A stretch of DNA of 64,000 nt from Snodgrassella alvi (GCF_040741455.2 NZ_CP160328.2:1987701-2051700), one strand, 5' to 3'; positions 48,445-58,090 are shown, counted from the stretch's first letter. The notes: generated from the letters alone by a model not told the origin. A program made the numbers and translations.

Positions 48445-50061
48445 ATGCAGTCTAAATGGGTTTTGAGCAGTAATCGAACGGTGTTATTGCTGAGTGTTTA
48501 TATTTCTGTAGTTTTGAATTTCGGCTTCTGGAAATATCTGGTGCAGCATGTTAGTTTTAATCACAACATCATATTATGGTTAACTATACCCTTTTTTCTG
48601 CTGGCGGCGATGAATTTCTGTATGCAATTGCTGTTTTGGCCTTATTTGCATCGGGTGATGGTACCTTTGTTGCTGTTACTAGGTTCGGCGGTAAGCTATG
48701 CAGTAATGATGCAGAATATTTATTTTGATGCGAATATGCTGCAAAATATTATTCAGACTAATGTTGGGGAGGCTGGAGCTTGGTTGACGCCACAATTTTG
48801 GATGTGGCTGGGGATAACGGGTTTGTTACCGGCACAGTGGTATTGCTGGGGGATAAAGATTGGCTATGCTCGTCCTTGGTATCGTGAGCTAGGTGGGCGT
48901 TTGTTGATGATGGGTGGTTCTCTGGCTATGGTGGCAGCGATTATTTTTCTGGCATATGGTAGCTATATTTCTTTTTTTCGTAATAATAAGGCTGTGAATC
49001 ATCTGATTGTGCCAACAAATATTGTGGGTGCGGCACTGAAAACCGCTTATAACGCTTATGATGCGCACCAGCCGTTACAGAAAATTGGGCTGGATGTCCG
49101 TCATCAACAACAGGGGCCGAAGCGGTTGCTTGTGGTGGTGATGGGAGAAACCACGCGTGCACAAAGCTGGGGCCTGAATGGTTATCAGCGCCAGACTACG
49201 CCGGAGCTGGCGGCGATGGGAGAGCAAGTAATTAATTTTCCGCAAGTCACTTCTTGTGGTACGGCAACGGCGATATCTTTACCATGCCTGTTTTCCAATA
49301 TGCCACGTCAGCACTATAAAGCCAATTTGGCTAAACATCAGGAAGGTTTATTGGATGTTTTGCAGCGTGCGGGTGTGGATGTGCTGTGGCGTGATAATGA
49401 TGGCGGTTGTAAAGGGGTATGCGAGCGCGTCCGCCATGTAGATGTACGAGATTGGGCACCGAATTTGGAATGCAACAGTGATGGGTGTTTGGATGAGAGC
49501 CTGTTACTTAATTTACGGGCTGCGATTGCTGATTTAACGGATGATGCCGTGCTCGTACTGCATACCATGGGTAGCCACGGACCAGCTTATTATCAGCGTT
49601 ATCCAGATACGTTTCGGCGGTTTACGCCTACCTGCGATACCAATCAGATTCAGCAGTGCAGTAATGAGGAATTACGCAATACTTATGATAATACTGTGCT
49701 GTATACGGATCATGTGCTGGCTGAATTGATTAAGCTGTTGCAGCAGGAAAAGGGACTGGCCAGTGCCATGTGGTATTTTTCTGACCACGGTGAATCTTTG
49801 GGCGAAAATGGAATGTATCTTCATGCCACACCATACGCAATCGCGCCGGCAGAACAGACCCATGTGCCGATGGTGTTTTGGGCTAATCAGGATTTTGCCC
49901 GCGCCAGCCATTTGAATATGGACTGTCTGCGCCGGCATGCTCAGCAGCAGGCCTACTCACACGATAATATTTTTCACTCGGTACTAGGGTTGATGGATGT
50001 CCACACCAATGAATATCAGGCACAGCTTGATTTATTTGCAGAGTGCCGGTCGAAAGAGTAA
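48445..50061 (+). CDS. eptA: Lipid A phosphoethanolamine transferase, EptA-type
   Basis: 538 residues. Five N-terminal membrane segments, then a periplasmic alkaline-phosphatase-like domain with the nucleophile Thr in VVVMGETTRAQSWGLNGYQR, substrate motif QVTSCGTATAISLPCLFS and metal ligands in WYFSDHGESLGENGMYLHA. Paired Cys as in EptA are present. It adds phosphoethanolamine to lipid A, giving resistance to cationic peptides. It is divergent from the VIT/two-component operon. Confidence 0.93.
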   Translation: MQSKWVLSSNRTVLLLSVYISVVLNFGFWKYLVQHVSFNHNIILWLTIPFFLLAAMNFCMQLLFWPYLHRVMVPLLLLLGSAVSYAVMMQNIYFDANMLQNIIQTNVGEAGAWLTPQFWMWLGITGLLPAQWYCWGIKIGYARPWYRELGGRLLMMGGSLAMVAAIIFLAYGSYISFFRNNKAVNHLIVPTNIVGAALKTAYNAYDAHQPLQKIGLDVRHQQQGPKRLLVVVMGETTRAQSWGLNGYQRQTTPELAAMGEQVINFPQVTSCGTATAISLPCLFSNMPRQHYKANLAKHQEGLLDVLQRAGVDVLWRDNDGGCKGVCERVRHVDVRDWAPNLECNSDGCLDESLLLNLRAAIADLTDDAVLVLHTMGSHGPAYYQRYPDTFRRFTPTCDTNQIQQCSNEELRNTYDNTVLYTDHVLAELIKLLQQEKGLASAMWYFSDHGESLGENGMYLHATPYAIAPAEQTHVPMVFWANQDFARASHLNMDCLRRHAQQQAYSHDNIFHSVLGLMDVHTNEYQAQLDLFAECRSKE

Positions 50062-50623
50062 ATGATTCGGTTGAGATAGTAATAAATGTTTAGGTTTGGT
50101 CGGTTTCGGGCTGGGTGGGGATAAGTTGCTGTAGCCATTGGTGCGTTGCAGTGGTATCAACGGCCTGATTGGCATAGCCCATTGATAAGAGATTATCCGG
50201 CAGGTATACATCATATTTTCCAGTTTTTTTTCCGGTACTTGTTCGGAAAGTACACACGCTTCATCCTTCTGGGCTTGTGCAAGTTGTTTCAGGACGGTTT
50301 TTGCTTGCTGAATGAATGTAATGAGTGAAAGGAAATAGTGGTGGATGATTGTTTCGTCGTTAATGTCTTAAATCTAGTTATTTAAGGGGTTTAGGGCGTA
50401 AGTGTTGCATCTACACAAAACTTTAATTAAACATGAAAAATGTAAATTAATAAGTGAAGCGCTACAGAATAATATTCGAACATTATTGACCGATATTTGC
50501 ATCGCTTTGCTCTGGTTCACACCTTAAAAATTAATTACCTTATCAGCGTCCAGCTTCAGGACGCTGTGGTGCAAGCTGCCGTATAATCTCCTCTTTCTCA
50601 GTTGAATGTGAAAGACATAACGC
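50062..50623. other. Spacer between eptA and rdgC with a gene remnant
   Basis: 560 bases. The left half holds a minus-strand remnant (next entry). The right half is AT-rich with a short inverted repeat (GCGTCCAGCTTCAGGACGC at about 50547-50565) ahead of rdgC; no gene seen. Confidence 0.45.
50066..50320 (-). pseudogene. Minus-strand protein remnant of unknown function
   Basis: Minus-strand translation gives QQAKTVLKQLAQAQKDEACV LSEQVPEKKLEN-like sequence, a one-base shift near 50205, then YDVYLPDNLLSMGYANQAVD and WLQQLIPTQPETDQT with a stop. The helical composition looks protein-like, but the start is lost and I do not recognise the family. Confidence 0.35.
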
Positions 50624-51526
50624 ATGTGGTTTAAGCAATTAACTATTTATCCGCTTAATAAAGAGAATTTACCGGCTCTGGAAACTTTGGCCGACAAACT
50701 CGCTCAAGCTGAATTCAAGCCATGTATGGGGCTGGACTGGGATAGCATCGGATTTGCCAGCCCAGTATCATTTAGCCCGGAAATGGTGTTTCCGGCACAA
50801 AACACTTTGCGTATAGCATTAAAAAAAGAAGAAAAAGTATTACCGGCTGCAGTGGTACGCGATATTTTGGAAGAAAAAATTAGCGAAATCCGGGAAGCAG
50901 AAGGGCGTAATGTTGGCCGCAAGGAAAAGATGGAACTAAAAGAAACCATCACAGATGATTTACTGCCGCGTGCCTTTACCAAAAGCAGCAAAACAGAAGC
51001 GTTAATTGATACGCAGCGTGGTCTGCTGCTGATTAATCAGGCCAACACCAATCGCGCAGAAATGCTGCTTACCAAATTGCGTGATGCATTGGGCGGTTTG
51101 GAAGCTAGGCTACCGCGAACCCAGCAATCTCCGGGCAGTCTGATGACAGAGTGGCTGCTAAATGGTGCTGCAGCCGGCCATTTTGAGCTCGACAGTGATT
51201 GTGAACTGAAAGGTCTGGGTGATGCTGCACCGGTGGTGCGCATCAGCCATCAGGATTTGACTGCCGAAGAAGTGGTTAATCTGGTGAAAAACGGTAAAGT
51301 CGTTACTCAGCTGGGGCTAAGCTGGCAGGATAGAGTGCGCTTTGTGCTCACACAGGATTTTACTCTGAAGCGCATCCAGTTTCTGGACGTGATTCAAGAA
51401 GAAGCAGCCGGTCAGGGTGATGATATACAGAGCATAACTTTTGCTTCACAAATTCTGATGGCTGAAGCTTTGGGTGATCTGCTGGCTGAGCTGGTGCATC
51501 ATCTTGGTGGCTGGATGGCCGATTAA
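50624..51526 (+). CDS. rdgC: Recombination-associated protein RdgC
   Basis: 300 residues. MWFKQLTIYPLNKENLPALE, the conserved early segment GLDWDSIGFASPV, KEKMELKETITDDLLPRAF and the late ALGDLLAELVHHLGGWM are typical. RdgC forms a ring on DNA and limits RecA. In Neisseria it is needed for efficient pilin antigenic variation, a gene-conversion process from silent copies, which is of interest given the silent Rhs cassettes in this window. Confidence 0.94.
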   Translation: MWFKQLTIYPLNKENLPALETLADKLAQAEFKPCMGLDWDSIGFASPVSFSPEMVFPAQNTLRIALKKEEKVLPAAVVRDILEEKISEIREAEGRNVGRKEKMELKETITDDLLPRAFTKSSKTEALIDTQRGLLLINQANTNRAEMLLTKLRDALGGLEARLPRTQQSPGSLMTEWLLNGAAAGHFELDSDCELKGLGDAAPVVRISHQDLTAEEVVNLVKNGKVVTQLGLSWQDRVRFVLTQDFTLKRIQFLDVIQEEAAGQGDDIQSITFASQILMAEALGDLLAELVHHLGGWMAD

Positions 51527-51615
51527 ATGTATATGCAGGCGTAAATTGCCGCAATAGGCCTGCAACGGCAGCATAGGCTTCGGTATAATGCGCTAAATTT
51601 ATCAAGGGTATCGTC

Positions 51616-52182
51616 ATGAGTATTAAATCAGACAAGTGGATCTGCCGCATGAGCGAAGAGCATGGCATGATTGAACCATTTGAACCGAACCAGATTAAAC
51701 AGGTAAACGGTGAAAAAATCATATCCTATGGCACTTCAAGCTATGGCTACGATATCCGCTGTGCCCGTGAATTCAAGATTTTTACCAACATTAACAGCAC
51801 CATTGTTGATCCGAAAAATTTTGATACGCGCAATTTTGTTACCATTGAGGATGATTTCTGCATTATTCCGCCCAATTCATTTGCCCTGGCTCGTACAGTG
51901 GAATACTTCCGTATTCCGCGCAATGTGCTCACTGTGTGTCTGGGTAAATCCACTTATGCGCGTTGTGGCATCATCGTCAACGTTACGCCGTTTGAGCCGG
52001 AGTGGGAAGGCTATGTCACTCTGGAGTTTTCCAACACCACGCCGCTGCCAGCTAAAATTTATGCCAACGAAGGTGTAGCGCAGGTGTTGTTTTTTGAAAG
52101 TGACGAAGAGTGCGCTACTTCTTATAAAGACCGTGCCGGCAAATATATGGGACAAACCGGTGTGACTTTGCCGAAGGCCTGA
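51616..52182 (+). CDS. dcd: dCTP deaminase
   Basis: 188 residues. [60 protein letters not shown] and the C-terminal [15 protein letters not shown] are typical. It converts dCTP to dUTP for thymidylate synthesis. Confidence 0.96.
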   Translation: MSIKSDKWICRMSEEHGMIEPFEPNQIKQVNGEKIISYGTSSYGYDIRCAREFKIFTNINSTIVDPKNFDTRNFVTIEDDFCIIPPNSFALARTVEYFRIPRNVLTVCLGKSTYARCGIIVNVTPFEPEWEGYVTLEFSNTTPLPAKIYANEGVAQVLFFESDEECATSYKDRAGKYMGQTGVTLPKA

Positions 52183-52193
52183 TAGGCGAATTT

Positions 52194-52221
52194 AAAAAAG
52201 GACGCTGGTGCGTCCTTTTTT
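52194..52221 (+). terminator. Rho-independent terminator of dcd
   Basis: AAAAAGGACGC / GCGTCCTTTTT with a four-base loop; works in both directions between dcd and the convergent DUF486 gene. Confidence 0.88.
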
Positions 52222-52227
52222 ATTGGA

Positions 52228-52572
52228 TTAGCGTTTAAAAGCAAAATAAACTGCGCCGAGAATGAATGCAAAGCTGATCAGGTAATTTAGGCGGAATTCA
52301 TCTTTTAGATACAGTATTGCAAACAGTGTAAATACTACTAGTGTAACAACCTCTTGGATAATCTTTAGCTGAAAAGGTTTAATACCCCATTGTGCGCCAA
52401 GATGATTTGCGGGCACTGCTAGACAATATTCAAACAGTGCAATACCCCAGCTGATTAGAATAATTTGCCACAGTGGAAAAATGTTATTGCTTGGCTTAAT
52501 GTGCCAGTACCATGCGGTAGTCATCACTAGATTGGAAGCAGTCAGCAGACCGATAACGATTAAATAATGCAT
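52228..52572 (-). CDS. DMT-superfamily membrane protein (DUF486)
   Basis: 114 residues, four membrane segments. AWYWHIKPSNNIFPLWQIIL, SWGIALFEYCLAVPANHLGA and FQLKIIQEVVTLVVFTLFAI match the small DUF486 family. Substrate unknown. Confidence 0.88.
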   Translation of the reverse strand: MHYLIVIGLLTASNLVMTTAWYWHIKPSNNIFPLWQIILISWGIALFEYCLAVPANHLGAQWGIKPFQLKIIQEVVTLVVFTLFAILYLKDEFRLNYLISFAFILGAVYFAFKR

Positions 52573-52908
52573 AGTAGTGTAGGTGGATCATCCAAAACGA
52601 TTTAAGACATTAGCTGTAATATAATATGAATTTAGCTGATTTGCAGAAAAGAATAGCAATTTCACTCAGAGTAATCTCGATTGGAATAATGGATTAGTAA
52701 CTTTTTTTGTTGCTGACTAAAAAAGTAGCAGCTACCCCTATTGCTGAGTTATCGGAATAGGTTTTATTCTGATTTAATGTGCAACTGGGTTTTTGCTAAG
52801 GGATTGGTATAAATAAAGCGGTTTATAAAAATAGATTAAAAACGAGAAATTAAAAACACTAATCTTTATGCTATTTAGTTAAATTTGTTTCTCGTTTTTG
52901 TTACGGAG
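52573..52908. other. Spacer with a methyltransferase terminator
   Basis: AT-rich, no gene. AAAAACGAGAAA (52838-52849) and TTTCTCGTTTTT (52888-52899) form a 12-bp inverted repeat with a long loop, a likely terminator for the minus-strand methyltransferase ending at 52909. Confidence 0.55.
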
Positions 52909-54015
52909 TTATTGTGCTGATAGCTGCCAAAGGGAAGTAATTTCGCGGTTGCGTGCATTGGCTAGTGGGTGATGGTGCTGGTGAGCTTTTGGATGTGTTG
53001 GTTGAATATCGGTTTTGTGTATCACTTTTAAGCCGGCTGATTGTATCCACTGCGGTAAAGCTTCCGACGATCGTAAACCCAGATGTTCGGCAATATCGGA
53101 CATGATCAGCCATACCTGTCCATTCGAATTCAAGTGGTTGAGTGCATGACTGAGAAAGGATTGCAGCATATGGTGTGCCGGGTCGTAAAGGGCAGTTTCA
53201 ATATCGCTGCTTGCTTTGGCAGGTAGCCATGGCGGGTTGCAAATAATGAGGTCGGCGCGGCCATCCGGAAATAGGCTGGTGTGTTGGATGTGAATCTGTC
53301 CAGCTAATCCGAGGCGTTGAATGTTGGCTTGTGCGCATGCTATGGCGCGTGGGTTGTTATCGGTGGCAGTTATATGAGCTATACCGCGCTGTGCCAGTAT
53401 GGCAGCCAGTACTCCACTGCCGGTACCGATATCCCATGCGCTGTGGCAGGGCTCAGGCAGGTGAGCTTCTGCTACTAGTTGCAGATATTCACCACGTACA
53501 GGTGAAAAAACGCCATAGGGAACATAGATTTTCTGCCCGTTGAGTGCGGGTATGCGGACACCTGTTTTATGCCATTCATGTGCGCCAATGTAGCCGAGTA
53601 GCAAATGAAGGGGGAGAAGTAAGTTGGTATGGTTGGGACTGCCATATACATCGGTGATTGCGCCTGCAACGTTAGGTGCACGATTATTGGATATTTGTCC
53701 GTCTGGTTGAATTTCTATAAGTAGCTGCTGAAACAGGCGGCTGTGTTGTGCCTGTTGCAGGCGGTGTTTGTGAAAATCGTTGTGCGTGCGTGCTTTGCTA
53801 TGTACACGTTTTTTGATTGCTGCCAGTAGCTGTTTGCCTTGGTGGTAATCACCCCGCCAAAGCAGTGCGATATTCTGGCGCATCTGCTGTAAAGCTTGTT
53901 CTGCACTGATTTGGCTGATTGTCTGAATTTGGGTGGGTGCCGGATGGCGGCTGTCACCGCCCCACATGGCTTGCATGCTCTGACCGTGTTCTGTCCAATG
54001 TATGGTTTGGTTCAT
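52909..54015 (-). CDS. Class I SAM-dependent methyltransferase
   Basis: 368 residues. The C-terminal half has motif I AWDIGTGSGVLAAILAQRGI, ITATDNNPRAIACAQANIQR and the NPPW motif ADLIICNPPWLPA, as in N-methyltransferases of the small-domain type (HemK, RsmC). The N-terminal half is helical and unassigned. The substrate, probably rRNA, protein or small molecule, cannot be told. Solitary gene. Confidence 0.85.
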   Translation of the reverse strand: MNQTIHWTEHGQSMQAMWGGDSRHPAPTQIQTISQISAEQALQQMRQNIALLWRGDYHQGKQLLAAIKKRVHSKARTHNDFHKHRLQQAQHSRLFQQLLIEIQPDGQISNNRAPNVAGAITDVYGSPNHTNLLLPLHLLLGYIGAHEWHKTGVRIPALNGQKIYVPYGVFSPVRGEYLQLVAEAHLPEPCHSAWDIGTGSGVLAAILAQRGIAHITATDNNPRAIACAQANIQRLGLAGQIHIQHTSLFPDGRADLIICNPPWLPAKASSDIETALYDPAHHMLQSFLSHALNHLNSNGQVWLIMSDIAEHLGLRSSEALPQWIQSAGLKVIHKTDIQPTHPKAHQHHHPLANARNREITSLWQLSAQ

Positions 54016-54107
54016 GTTGATTCTGTGCTTAAAAGTCTATTATAAGAAAATGCTAGGTTAAATGGTGTGTTCTGAGAGGTTTAAACTTTGCTTTGCTGGG
54101 TAAAACA

Positions 54108-54142
54108 AAACTGCCTGAACCGATATGGGATTCAGGCAGTTT
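54108..54142. terminator. Bidirectional hairpin between methyltransferase and BI-1 genes
   Basis: AAACTGCCTGAA / TTCAGGCAGTTT with an 11-base loop, followed by TTTTC. It ends the BI-1 family gene on the minus strand. Confidence 0.8.
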
Positions 54143-54162
54143 TTCATGTTATGTTGGTGATA

Positions 54163-54855
54163 TCAGCGATTGTCCATTACGGCCAACAAAATTTGGATTA
54201 GGCTGGTAAAAATGTTGTAAATGGAAATAAACAGGGTTAGGGCTGCGCTGGTGGGGCTATCTTCACCGCCGGCAATGACGGCACGGATTTGCCACATGAT
54301 AATAAGTGAGCTGAAGATAACAAAACCAGCTGCTATGGTTAATCCAAGTGCAGGTACGTTCATAAACATGTTGACAATCATGCCGATGATAAGAACAACT
54401 GCACCTACAGTCAGAAACTGAGCAATGCCATTCATGCTTGATTTAGAACGGTGTGCTATGGTGGCCATAGTGAAAAATACCCCCGCGGTCATCAGGGCAG
54501 CCATACCAACGATTTGTCCACCGATACTAGAGGCTAGAGCAAATTGTAAGATGGGGCTAAGGAAAAATCCGAAGCCGAAGGTGAATACCATCAGTAAACC
54601 AATACCCAAGTTGTTGTAACGGTTTTTTTCTATGGCAAACATGAGGCCGTAGGCAAAGATGAAAAAGGCGACGACAGATAGCCAAGAATTGCTAAACAAT
54701 GCATAGAAATTGACATATGTTCCAGCGTAAGCACCAGCTGCGCAAGGCAGGAATGAGAGACCAAGTAGAGCATAGGCTTTGCGCAGCACTACGGTTTGTG
54801 GGTTTTCACTAGCTTGTCCAAGCTGAGTGAAATCATAGCTGTTGCGTGGTTGCAT
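54163..54855 (-). CDS. BI-1/YccA-family membrane protein
   Basis: 230 residues from ATG 54855 (CGGAGAA upstream); a longer frame to 54936 lacks a good start. Seven membrane segments. RNSYDFTQLGQASENPQTVV, LRKAYALLGLSFLPCAAGAY and the C-terminal LTLFISIYNIFTSLIQILLA are typical of the Bax-inhibitor-1 family. Bacterial members modulate FtsH or calcium leak. Confidence 0.92.
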   Translation of the reverse strand: MQPRNSYDFTQLGQASENPQTVVLRKAYALLGLSFLPCAAGAYAGTYVNFYALFSNSWLSVVAFFIFAYGLMFAIEKNRYNNLGIGLLMVFTFGFGFFLSPILQFALASSIGGQIVGMAALMTAGVFFTMATIAHRSKSSMNGIAQFLTVGAVVLIIGMIVNMFMNVPALGLTIAAGFVIFSSLIIMWQIRAVIAGGEDSPTSAALTLFISIYNIFTSLIQILLAVMDNR

Positions 54856-55065
54856 GTGTGTAATTCTCCGTGATTTTGTGGGTAAATAATTTCTCAGGTT
54901 GATTATATTGTAACAATTGTTGGCATATATGCACAATGTGGTTGCATTGTATGTAGTAAAGTTGAATTTTTTAATTTTGAAGTAAATTATCTTGCTTATG
55001 ATATTGTGTTGGTTTGCTGAATTTCAATGGTTTTTGGGATATTTGATAAAAAATACGTTGAAGAT

Positions 55066-55680
55066 TTAAGCTATATCGGCCAGTTTGTGTGTCTGCAAGC
55101 TGAGCAGCCATTTATTGTCGTGACGATGTTGGTTGAGCTGACCTAATGCTTGCAAAGTGGTAAGCATGTTGAAGCGACCGTTTTGTTCGCAGGGTGAGAG
55201 GAAGTAATGTCTGGCCTGTATGTGTTGTTCGATTTTTAGGCAGAATGCTAGAAATTCGGGATGGTCTTCTACGACGATGCGTACTTCATCAGCCTGATTC
55301 TGAGCTGGAAACGGATAGTGCTGGCGGTAGTGAAATTTGGGACTTAGTGAAATGTAGTCTATTTGAGAATCTATCTTTCCCAGTCCGTTGCTTTCTATGG
55401 CAAGGTAATAGCCTAATTGTTTAAGCTGCTGTAAGAGCAGGGGTAGTTTTTTGTTGATGGTGGGTTCACCGCCGGTGATGATAATGTTTTTGCTTTGATA
55501 CTGTTGGACGGTGTTGAGGATTTGTTGCAAAGACATGCTTTGATAATGCATGTAGTCGGTATCGCACCATGGGCATCTGAGATTGCAGGCGGCCAGACGG
55601 ATGAAAATGGCGGGCATGCCAGTGTTGTAGCCTTCGCCTTGTAGTGATTCGAAAATTTCGACAATGTTGAATTGAGTCAT
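55066..55680 (-). CDS. queE: 7-carboxy-7-deazaguanine synthase
   Basis: 204 residues from ATG 55680; the open frame to 55860 overlaps queD. The radical-SAM triad is in RLAACNLRCPWCDTDYMHYQ (CxxxCxxC). FESLQGEGYNTGMPAIFIRL and ITGGEPTINKKLP are conserved. It makes CDG for queuosine. It starts directly after queD. Confidence 0.94.
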   Translation of the reverse strand: MTQFNIVEIFESLQGEGYNTGMPAIFIRLAACNLRCPWCDTDYMHYQSMSLQQILNTVQQYQSKNIIITGGEPTINKKLPLLLQQLKQLGYYLAIESNGLGKIDSQIDYISLSPKFHYRQHYPFPAQNQADEVRIVVEDHPEFLAFCLKIEQHIQARHYFLSPCEQNGRFNMLTTLQALGQLNQHRHDNKWLLSLQTHKLADIA

Positions 55681-55682
55681 GT

Positions 55683-56105
55683 CTAGCTTTGCTGATACTC
55701 GCAATAGGATGTGGGCGTTTCCCACAGGGTGATTTTGGATACGGGTAGTTTGTCGCAGAGCTGATTGAAGATGAAGCGGCTTATGCCTTCGGCAGTGGTG
55801 CGGCAGGGAAAGGCGAATACTTTGCGTTGCATCTGTTGTAGCAGGTCGGCTATTTTGCATTCGTTGCTATTGCTGGCGTCATACAGGTAGGCGTGATCTA
55901 GCTGGCTGATGATGCTTTGGTTGATGATGGTTTTAATGTCGGCAAAGTCCATTACCATTTCTTTGCTGGAGCCGTGTGGCCGGAGTTGGTCACTGATTTC
56001 GACTATCAGCCGGTAGGTGTGGCCATGGAGATTGTGACATTTGCCTTTATGTCCATCTAGCATATGACAGGCATCGAATTGGAATTCTTTGGCGATTTTG
56101 TACAT
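55683..56105 (-). CDS. queD: 6-carboxy-tetrahydropterin synthase
   Basis: 140 residues. Zinc His residues are in FQFDACHMLDGHKGKCHNLH and GHTYRLIVEI; the catalytic Cys lies in KGKCHNLHGH. MVMDFADIKTIINQSI and the late LWETPTSYCEY are typical. It is the second step of queuosine synthesis after FolE, with queE in the same operon. Confidence 0.95.
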   Translation of the reverse strand: MYKIAKEFQFDACHMLDGHKGKCHNLHGHTYRLIVEISDQLRPHGSSKEMVMDFADIKTIINQSIISQLDHAYLYDASNSNECKIADLLQQMQRKVFAFPCRTTAEGISRFIFNQLCDKLPVSKITLWETPTSYCEYQQS

Positions 56106-56193
56106 ATTGCTTCTGCTTCAGCGGCTGTTTGAAAGACTAAAACCGTAATGAGCAGAAAATATGGCTGGATTCAGCTGAGACATGTGAATTGAG

Positions 56194-56233
56194 GCTCCTA
56201 GTTTTTTTGCGTGGGATGGATTGCGAACCACGT
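56194..56233 (-). ncRNA. PreQ1-I riboswitch candidate upstream of queD-queE
   Basis: On the minus strand, CGTGG (56232-56228), loop TTCGCAATCCATC with the TCGCA element, CCACG (56214-56210), then CAAAAAAACTAGGA. This is the H-type pseudoknot layout of preQ1 class I: a five-pair stem, an A-rich tail and tail GGA able to pair with loop TCC. It lies about 90 bases before queD, the expected regulated gene. PreQ1 binding would close the pseudoknot over AGGAG. The control mechanism (no clear downstream terminator) is uncertain. Confidence 0.75.
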
Positions 56234-56352
56234 GGTTATTCTGTTGATAATAACACTATATGCAGATTGATGATGCTTTGCTTCTATATGAATATATATT
56301 TTAATGGAAACGGGTGGGGTTTAACAAGGGTAACTTTGGGGTGAGATGGGTG

Positions 56353-58017
56353 TCAGTGCCGGCCTGAGCGCCATATAGACCAGATGACCCACAGGCTGTT
56401 ACTGAATGCGAGCAGATAGCCAATCAGGCCGAAAAAAGACAAGCCGAAGATTTTTGGACCGGCGTTGATGTTCATTACGATGGAAGAACCGATAATCAGT
56501 GCCGCGGTAACGATCCCCATGGTTAGCCGGTTGGCTACTTTGTCTAGCTGGTTGTTGAATTTGTCGATATGCTGAATATTGATGCTGACGGGAAGTTGGC
56601 CATGCTGAATGCGCTTATTTAGTTGCAACAGGTTTTGAGGCAGGCTGTTTATGAGTTGTGAGAGTAGGTGCAGCTGCATTTTGCTGTGACGCCAGAATGT
56701 GCGGGTGTTGAAACGCTGGCGTAATACGTTGTGAATGGAGTTCTGGGCATGGCTAAGAAGTTCGAAATCACCGTCTATCTGTTTGATGACGCCATCAAGC
56801 GTAATTAAGCATTTGAATAAAATTACTAGGTCGGCCGGCAATGTGAGGCCGTGTTCGCGGATGATGTAGGTGATATCATTGATAATCTGGCTAATGCTGA
56901 TATCGCCGCTGCTGAGCTGTTCATAGTTGAGCAGCATTTCGAATACGTCGCTGCCGAGCTGATTTTCGTTAAGTGGTTCGCCCTGTGCCCAGTTGGAGAG
57001 AATATATTGTAAAGCAAACTGGTCGCGTTCCAGCAGAGCTTGAATAAGGGAGATGATTTCCTGATGGCGCTGCTGGCTTAGGCGGCCGATAAGGCCAAAG
57101 TCTATTAGGGTGATACGGCCATCGTTTCGCACTAAGATGTTACCGGGGTGGGGGTCTGCATGAAACAGGCCGTGCTGTAATATCATGTCGAGTAAAATAT
57201 CAACCAGTGCGGCAGCAAGCTTGCGTCGCTGTTCTTTGCTCCAGCTGCTGAGAGCAAGATTTTTAAGTAAAGTATCGTCAATATATTCTTGTACCAGTAT
57301 TTGACGGTTAGAATACGCCGCATAAGTTTGCGGTATATGGATTTGCTGTTGGTGGTTGTAAAGACGGGCAAAATGTTGCATATTGCGTCGTTCAGCAGTG
57401 AGATCTGTTTCTTTTTCAAGTGAGCGGGCAAAGTATTGCACCATTTGTACCGGATAGTAGCGTCTGGATTCAGGTATTTCTGATTCCAGTAGCTGAGCTA
57501 TGTGGTTAAGAATACGCAGATCGGCGGCTACGGTGGATTCTATTCCCGGTCGTTTCACTTTGATGGCGACCTGCTCGCCGCTGCTGAGTGTGGCTCGGTG
57601 AACCTGTGCGATGGATGCGCTGCCGATGGGCTGAGCTGCTATGTGGCTGAAGATGCTTTCCAGTGGCTGGTTGAGCTGAGCCTGAATGATGTTTTTGATT
57701 TCTATGATGGGAAGAGGATGGGTATTGTTTTGGAGTTGAGCAAATTCCTCCGTCCATTCTTCTCCGAAAACATCTGTACGGGTGGCGAGTATTTGTCCGA
57801 GTTTGATGAATGTGGGTCCCAGCTCTTCAAAGGCAAGGCGCACGCGCCGCGGTGTACTGAGATAGCCCTGCTGAGCCGATGGGTCGGTATGTTTGTACCG
57901 GCGTATCGGCAGTTTGATACGAACAAGAAATTCACCCAGACCGTGTTTGGCCAAAATGGTAAGAATTTCACGCATACGAGTCCAGTCGCTAATGCGGGAT
58001 GAGCTGGGTGAAAACAT
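56353..58017 (-). CDS. ubiB: UbiB, ABC1-type kinase-like protein for ubiquinone synthesis
   Basis: 554 residues from ATG 58017; the frame is open to 58149, but that would overlap the divergent gene. KxGQ motif FIKLGQILATRTDV, Ala-rich loop AQPIGSASIAQVHRAT, ADP-binding VAIKVKRPGI, HADPHPGNILVRND and TLIDFGLIGRLS are all present. Two C-terminal membrane segments anchor it. It supports ubiquinone synthesis at the inner membrane. Confidence 0.93.
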   Translation of the reverse strand: MFSPSSSRISDWTRMREILTILAKHGLGEFLVRIKLPIRRYKHTDPSAQQGYLSTPRRVRLAFEELGPTFIKLGQILATRTDVFGEEWTEEFAQLQNNTHPLPIIEIKNIIQAQLNQPLESIFSHIAAQPIGSASIAQVHRATLSSGEQVAIKVKRPGIESTVAADLRILNHIAQLLESEIPESRRYYPVQMVQYFARSLEKETDLTAERRNMQHFARLYNHQQQIHIPQTYAAYSNRQILVQEYIDDTLLKNLALSSWSKEQRRKLAAALVDILLDMILQHGLFHADPHPGNILVRNDGRITLIDFGLIGRLSQQRHQEIISLIQALLERDQFALQYILSNWAQGEPLNENQLGSDVFEMLLNYEQLSSGDISISQIINDITYIIREHGLTLPADLVILFKCLITLDGVIKQIDGDFELLSHAQNSIHNVLRQRFNTRTFWRHSKMQLHLLSQLINSLPQNLLQLNKRIQHGQLPVSINIQHIDKFNNQLDKVANRLTMGIVTAALIIGSSIVMNINAGPKIFGLSFFGLIGYLLAFSNSLWVIWSIWRSGRH

Positions 58018-58090
58018 ATGATTATGTCCCGAACAAAGTCTGCTTACAGGATAGCAGAATTGTTTGATGAACAGATGGAATAATGTTGGC

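Noticed and set aside
54108-54142. Inverted pair of DNA uptake sequences (TGCCTGAA / TTCAGGCA)
   Set aside because: Resembles neisserial uptake dialects only partly (full 12-mer absent). A single simDUS-like 12-mer at about 24813-24824 (AGGCTGCCTGAA) is not enough to claim a dialect without genome counts.
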